A stretch of DNA of 64,000 nt from the NCBI GenBank assembly GCA_025966315.1, contig JAOPUZ010000040.1, positions 1 through 64,000 on the forward strand, in the 5' to 3' direction. Below the pieces are notes generated by a model. It had not been told where the DNA came from and made no database searches. It was given only the letters and a program-made list of their open reading frames with translations. This DNA is from Frankiales bacterium. GTDB lineage: Bacteria > Actinomycetota > Actinomycetes > Mycobacteriales > Jatrophihabitantaceae. This document shows positions 61,786 through 64,000 of the stretch, piece by piece. The stretch's first letter is position 1; the number at the start of each line of letters is the position of its first letter. Both the position numbers and the translations under genes were made by a program.

Positions 61786-62457
61786 ATGAACGCCCCCGGC
61801 AGCGCCGGTCCCCCGCTGGCAGCGCTGCGGCGGGTTACCCGGACGCGGCCGCAGCAGAATCCCGGCGAGCGGTGCGAGATGTGTGCCGCGCCGATCGCCG
61901 ACGAACACCAGCACGTGGTCAACTTGGACAGCCGAGGACTGATGTGCACGTGCCGGGCGTGTTACCTGCTGTTCACCGACGAGGTCGCGAATCTGCACTA
62001 CCGCGCCGTACCCGAGCGGTACCTGTCCTTCGCAGAGTTCACGCTGGACGCCCGCGCCTGGGACGAGCTACAGATACCGGTGGGGTTGGCTTTCCTGTTC
62101 CGCAACTCCGTACAAGCGCGAACGATCGCGTTCTACCCGGGCCCGGCGGGCGCTACCGAGTCCGAGCTTGCGTTAGCGGCATGGCAGCGGATCGTCGACG
62201 ACAACCCCTCGCTCGCGGTGCTGCGCCCCGATGTCGAGGCGCTGCTGGTCCGCCGCACGGACGGCCCGCACGGATCCTGTTATCTCGTACCGATCGACGC
62301 CTGCTATGAACTGGTCGGCCGGTTACGGATGCTGTGGCGCGGCTTCGACGGTGGCCAGCAGGCCCACCAGGCGATGGACGATTTCTTTGCCACCGTGCAG
62401 CACCGTAGCCGTCCCGCGCCCGTGAACGCTGCGTCCATCAGCGGCGGCCCATCATGA
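61786..62457 (+). CDS. DUF5947 family protein, hydrogenase-associated
   Basis: A 223-residue protein from ATG 61786. It opens with ERCEMCAAPIADEHQHVVNL and LMCTCRACYLLFTD, two pairs CxxC/CxxC that probably bind zinc or an Fe-S cluster (treble-clef-like), followed by an alpha/beta domain (LQIPVGLAFLFRNSVQARTI, GRLRMLWRGFDGGQQAHQAM). DUF5947 genes occur in group 1h hydrogenase operons; no function is known. It lies ten bases after the NifU/Rieske-like gene and overlaps the next gene by four bases. Confidence 0.9.
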   Translation: MNAPGSAGPPLAALRRVTRTRPQQNPGERCEMCAAPIADEHQHVVNLDSRGLMCTCRACYLLFTDEVANLHYRAVPERYLSFAEFTLDARAWDELQIPVGLAFLFRNSVQARTIAFYPGPAGATESELALAAWQRIVDDNPSLAVLRPDVEALLVRRTDGPHGSCYLVPIDACYELVGRLRMLWRGFDGGQQAHQAMDDFFATVQHRSRPAPVNAASISGGPS

Positions 62458-63137
62458 GCAACTACGCCTTCTCGCTGCTCGACGTGTTCGCTGAACCGTA
62501 CGCGGTAGCCCCGCAACTCACGGCGCGGCTGCGCGTCCAGGAGTTCACGGGCCAGCTCATTCACGCGATCGCGCTACGCTGCCAGGTACGTATCGAGCCG
62601 CAACGCCGTCGCTACGACGAGGCAGAACAGGATGGTCTACGCGGGCTGTTCGGCGAGCGGGACCGTTGGATGGACACCCTGAAGCCGTTCCTCTGGATGC
62701 AATGCAACACCACCGTGCAGGGATTCGTGGACGCGACCGAGGTCGACCTCGTACTGCCCTGCACTTACGACTTCGACGTCGTCGGCTCGCGCTATCTGCA
62801 CGCACTGGACGCGGGCACCGTGCCGTTGACGCTGCTGTTCTCCGGCACGGTTTTCACTCGGGGCAGCAACGGATTCGGCGTCGAGCAGGTCCCGTGGGAT
62901 TGTGAGGCGCGCTACGACCTGCCGGTGCCGGTGTGGCGGCAGATGATCGAATCCTATTTCCCGAACACCGGCTGGCTGCGTCTTGATCGCGATGTTCTGA
63001 GATCCCTCGCCGATTACCGCGCACGGCAGGGACTGACGACCTGGGACGAGACCATCCAGTCGCTGCTGGCCGGTCCGGCACTCGCCGGCCGGCTCGACCG
63101 CGGGAAGCTGACCGGTCACGACGGGGTGCTGCCATGA
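62454..63137 (+). CDS. DUF6084 family protein, hydrogenase-associated
   Basis: A 227-residue protein that looks mostly beta-stranded (YAFSLLDVFAEPYAVAPQLT, ALRCQVRIEPQRRRYDEAEQ, VDLVLPCTYDFDVVGSRYLH, GTVPLTLLFSGTVFTRGSNG) with a helical end. It contains no cysteine clusters. The DUF6084 family is found next to hydrogenase genes in actinobacteria, function unknown. ATG 62454 overlaps the DUF5947 stop (ATGA), and its own stop overlaps the next start (ATGA), so it belongs to the same tightly coupled operon. Confidence 0.88.
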   Translation: MSNYAFSLLDVFAEPYAVAPQLTARLRVQEFTGQLIHAIALRCQVRIEPQRRRYDEAEQDGLRGLFGERDRWMDTLKPFLWMQCNTTVQGFVDATEVDLVLPCTYDFDVVGSRYLHALDAGTVPLTLLFSGTVFTRGSNGFGVEQVPWDCEARYDLPVPVWRQMIESYFPNTGWLRLDRDVLRSLADYRARQGLTTWDETIQSLLAGPALAGRLDRGKLTGHDGVLP

Positions 63138-64000
63138 ACCTCGATCAGGTCCGCGAGATCGCGGACGCGGTGTTGTACGAGGGCTACCTGCTCTATCCGT
63201 ACCGAGCCAGCTCCAGCAAGAATCAATCCCGCTGGCAGTTCGGCGTACTCGGGCCGCCGCGAGCGTTGCCGACCAGCTTCAGCGAAGCTCCGGCCATGTC
63301 CATGCAGTGCCTGCTCCGGCCGCGGGCGCCGCGGGCGAAAGTGACGATCCATCTGCGTTTTCTGCAGTTGCAGGCTCGTGAGGTTCAGCGCCTCGATGCC
63401 TCCGGCCGCTACGAACCGGTCGACTCCCTCGACGTGGACGGCGCCGACGTGCTGAGTTGGGACGAGGCGGTCGAGCGGGAGATCACGCTGCCCGAGGTGC
63501 GTCTGGACGGCGCCACCGACTATCCCTTGAAGTTTGCGGGCGGTTCCTTCGTCGAGCCGGTGATCAACGAATCCGGCGTGCTGGTCGGTCGGATTGTCCG
63601 CCGCCGATGGCCACTCGCCGCTCGGCTTCGAACCGATACCGACGTCGACGACGACGGCCTCTACCGGCTGTCGATACAGGTCGACAACAAGCATCCCCGA
63701 CCGACGGCCGACAAGGACGGCGCGATCCGGGTCTCACTGATCGGTGCGCATTTGCTTGTCGAGGCGCATGAGGCTGCGTTCGTATCGCTGCTCGAACCAC
63801 CTGAGGAAATGAGCCAGGCCGCCGAACGTTGCCGCCAGCAGCGGTGTTTCCCGGTGCTGGTGGGTGAGCGAGGTTCGACTGACGCGGTACTCGGCGCACC
63901 GATCATCCTGTACGACTACCCCGAGATTGCCGTCCAAAGTCAGGGTGCACTCTTCGACGCAACCGAGATCGACGAGATTCTGACGCTGCGGGTCATGACG
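63134..64000 (+). CDS. Hydrogenase-operon hypothetical protein (cut by window edge)
   Basis: ATG 63134 overlaps the DUF6084 stop and the frame stays open for 289 codons to the window end. The product is beta-rich and acidic: ADAVLYEGYLLYPYRASSSK near the N-terminus, MQCLLRPRAPRAKVTIHLRF, VEREITLPEVRLDGATDYPL, LYRLSIQVDNKHPRPTADKD, then FVSLLEPPEEMSQAAERCRQ. The Y-E-G-x-L-x-Y-P-Y-R opening is shared with proteins of unknown function in group 1h hydrogenase clusters, as I recall. No metal-binding motif is seen. Probably an assembly or partner protein of the hydrogenase. Confidence 0.85.
   Translation, partial: MNLDQVREIADAVLYEGYLLYPYRASSSKNQSRWQFGVLGPPRALPTSFSEAPAMSMQCLLRPRAPRAKVTIHLRFLQLQAREVQRLDASGRYEPVDSLDVDGADVLSWDEAVEREITLPEVRLDGATDYPLKFAGGSFVEPVINESGVLVGRIVRRRWPLAARLRTDTDVDDDGLYRLSIQVDNKHPRPTADKDGAIRVSLIGAHLLVEAHEAAFVSLLEPPEEMSQAAERCRQQRCFPVLVGERGSTDAVLGAPIILYDYPEIAVQSQGALFDATEIDEILTLRVMT

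Overview
The window is 64 kb of high-GC DNA from an actinobacterium. Pointers are GTG starts, short RBSs, many 1-8 bp stop/start overlaps, a 13E12-type DUF222 gene, an F420-type LLM oxidoreductase, a ThrS-HIT pair ordered as in mycobacteria, a CFP30B-like protein, an Rv2578c-like radical SAM protein and a group 1h [NiFe] hydrogenase. The order cannot be fixed from sequence alone; soil-type relatives of Mycobacteriales/Frankiales/Jatrophihabitantales are plausible. I see no rRNA, tRNA, CRISPR, insertion sequence or phage.

Layout. 1-5.6 kb: partial DUF222 gene, GNAT, a coupled AraC/VOC pair, HIT hydrolase and thrS (all minus). 5.8-13.4 kb: secreted six-hairpin glycosidase, quinone-oxidoreductase-like MDR, trmL, and a molybdate block (TOBE regulator, modABC). 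13.5-23.4 kb: DHA2 efflux pump with an inverted-repeat operator, alpha/beta hydrolase, gnd, MBL hydrolase, aldo/keto reductase, a possible fused Phd-RelE-like protein, zwf and cobF. 23.5-30 kb: a glycosyltransferase with an N-terminal MshEN (c-di-GMP-type) domain, a multispanning partner, NUDIX and DUF72 proteins, and a PAS-GGDEF protein with a lost catalytic motif but an intact I-site-like RxxD. 30.1-36 kb: complete histidine utilisation set hutH-hutU-hutF-hutI (formimidoylglutamate deiminase branch). 36.1-46.9 kb: radical SAM protein with a LexA box, thioesterase, an SDR relic, secreted hydrolase, VOC proteins, a MoxR/VWA pair, LLM oxidoreductase, a second AraC/VOC pair, VanZ and a decayed K+ channel. 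47-53.2 kb: oxidoreductases (two divergent aldo/keto reductases around a striking AT-rich palindrome, two SDRs), a secreted beta-propeller and small hypotheticals. 53.2-56 kb: one 915-residue LivH-LivM-LivG fusion. 56.5-64 kb: hypA-hypB facing a group 1h hydrogenase operon (small and large subunits, NifU/Rieske-like fusion, DUF5947, DUF6084 and a further unknown gene running off the edge).

How it works together. The hydrogenase block would support high-affinity H2 oxidation during starvation, with HypA/HypB supplying nickel. The hut genes would turn histidine into glutamate. The GT/GGDEF neighbourhood suggests a c-di-GMP-tuned envelope or exopolysaccharide function. A recurrent oddity is short tandem repeats sitting on or just after stop codons; in several cases the repeat unit contains the last codons and stop of the gene.
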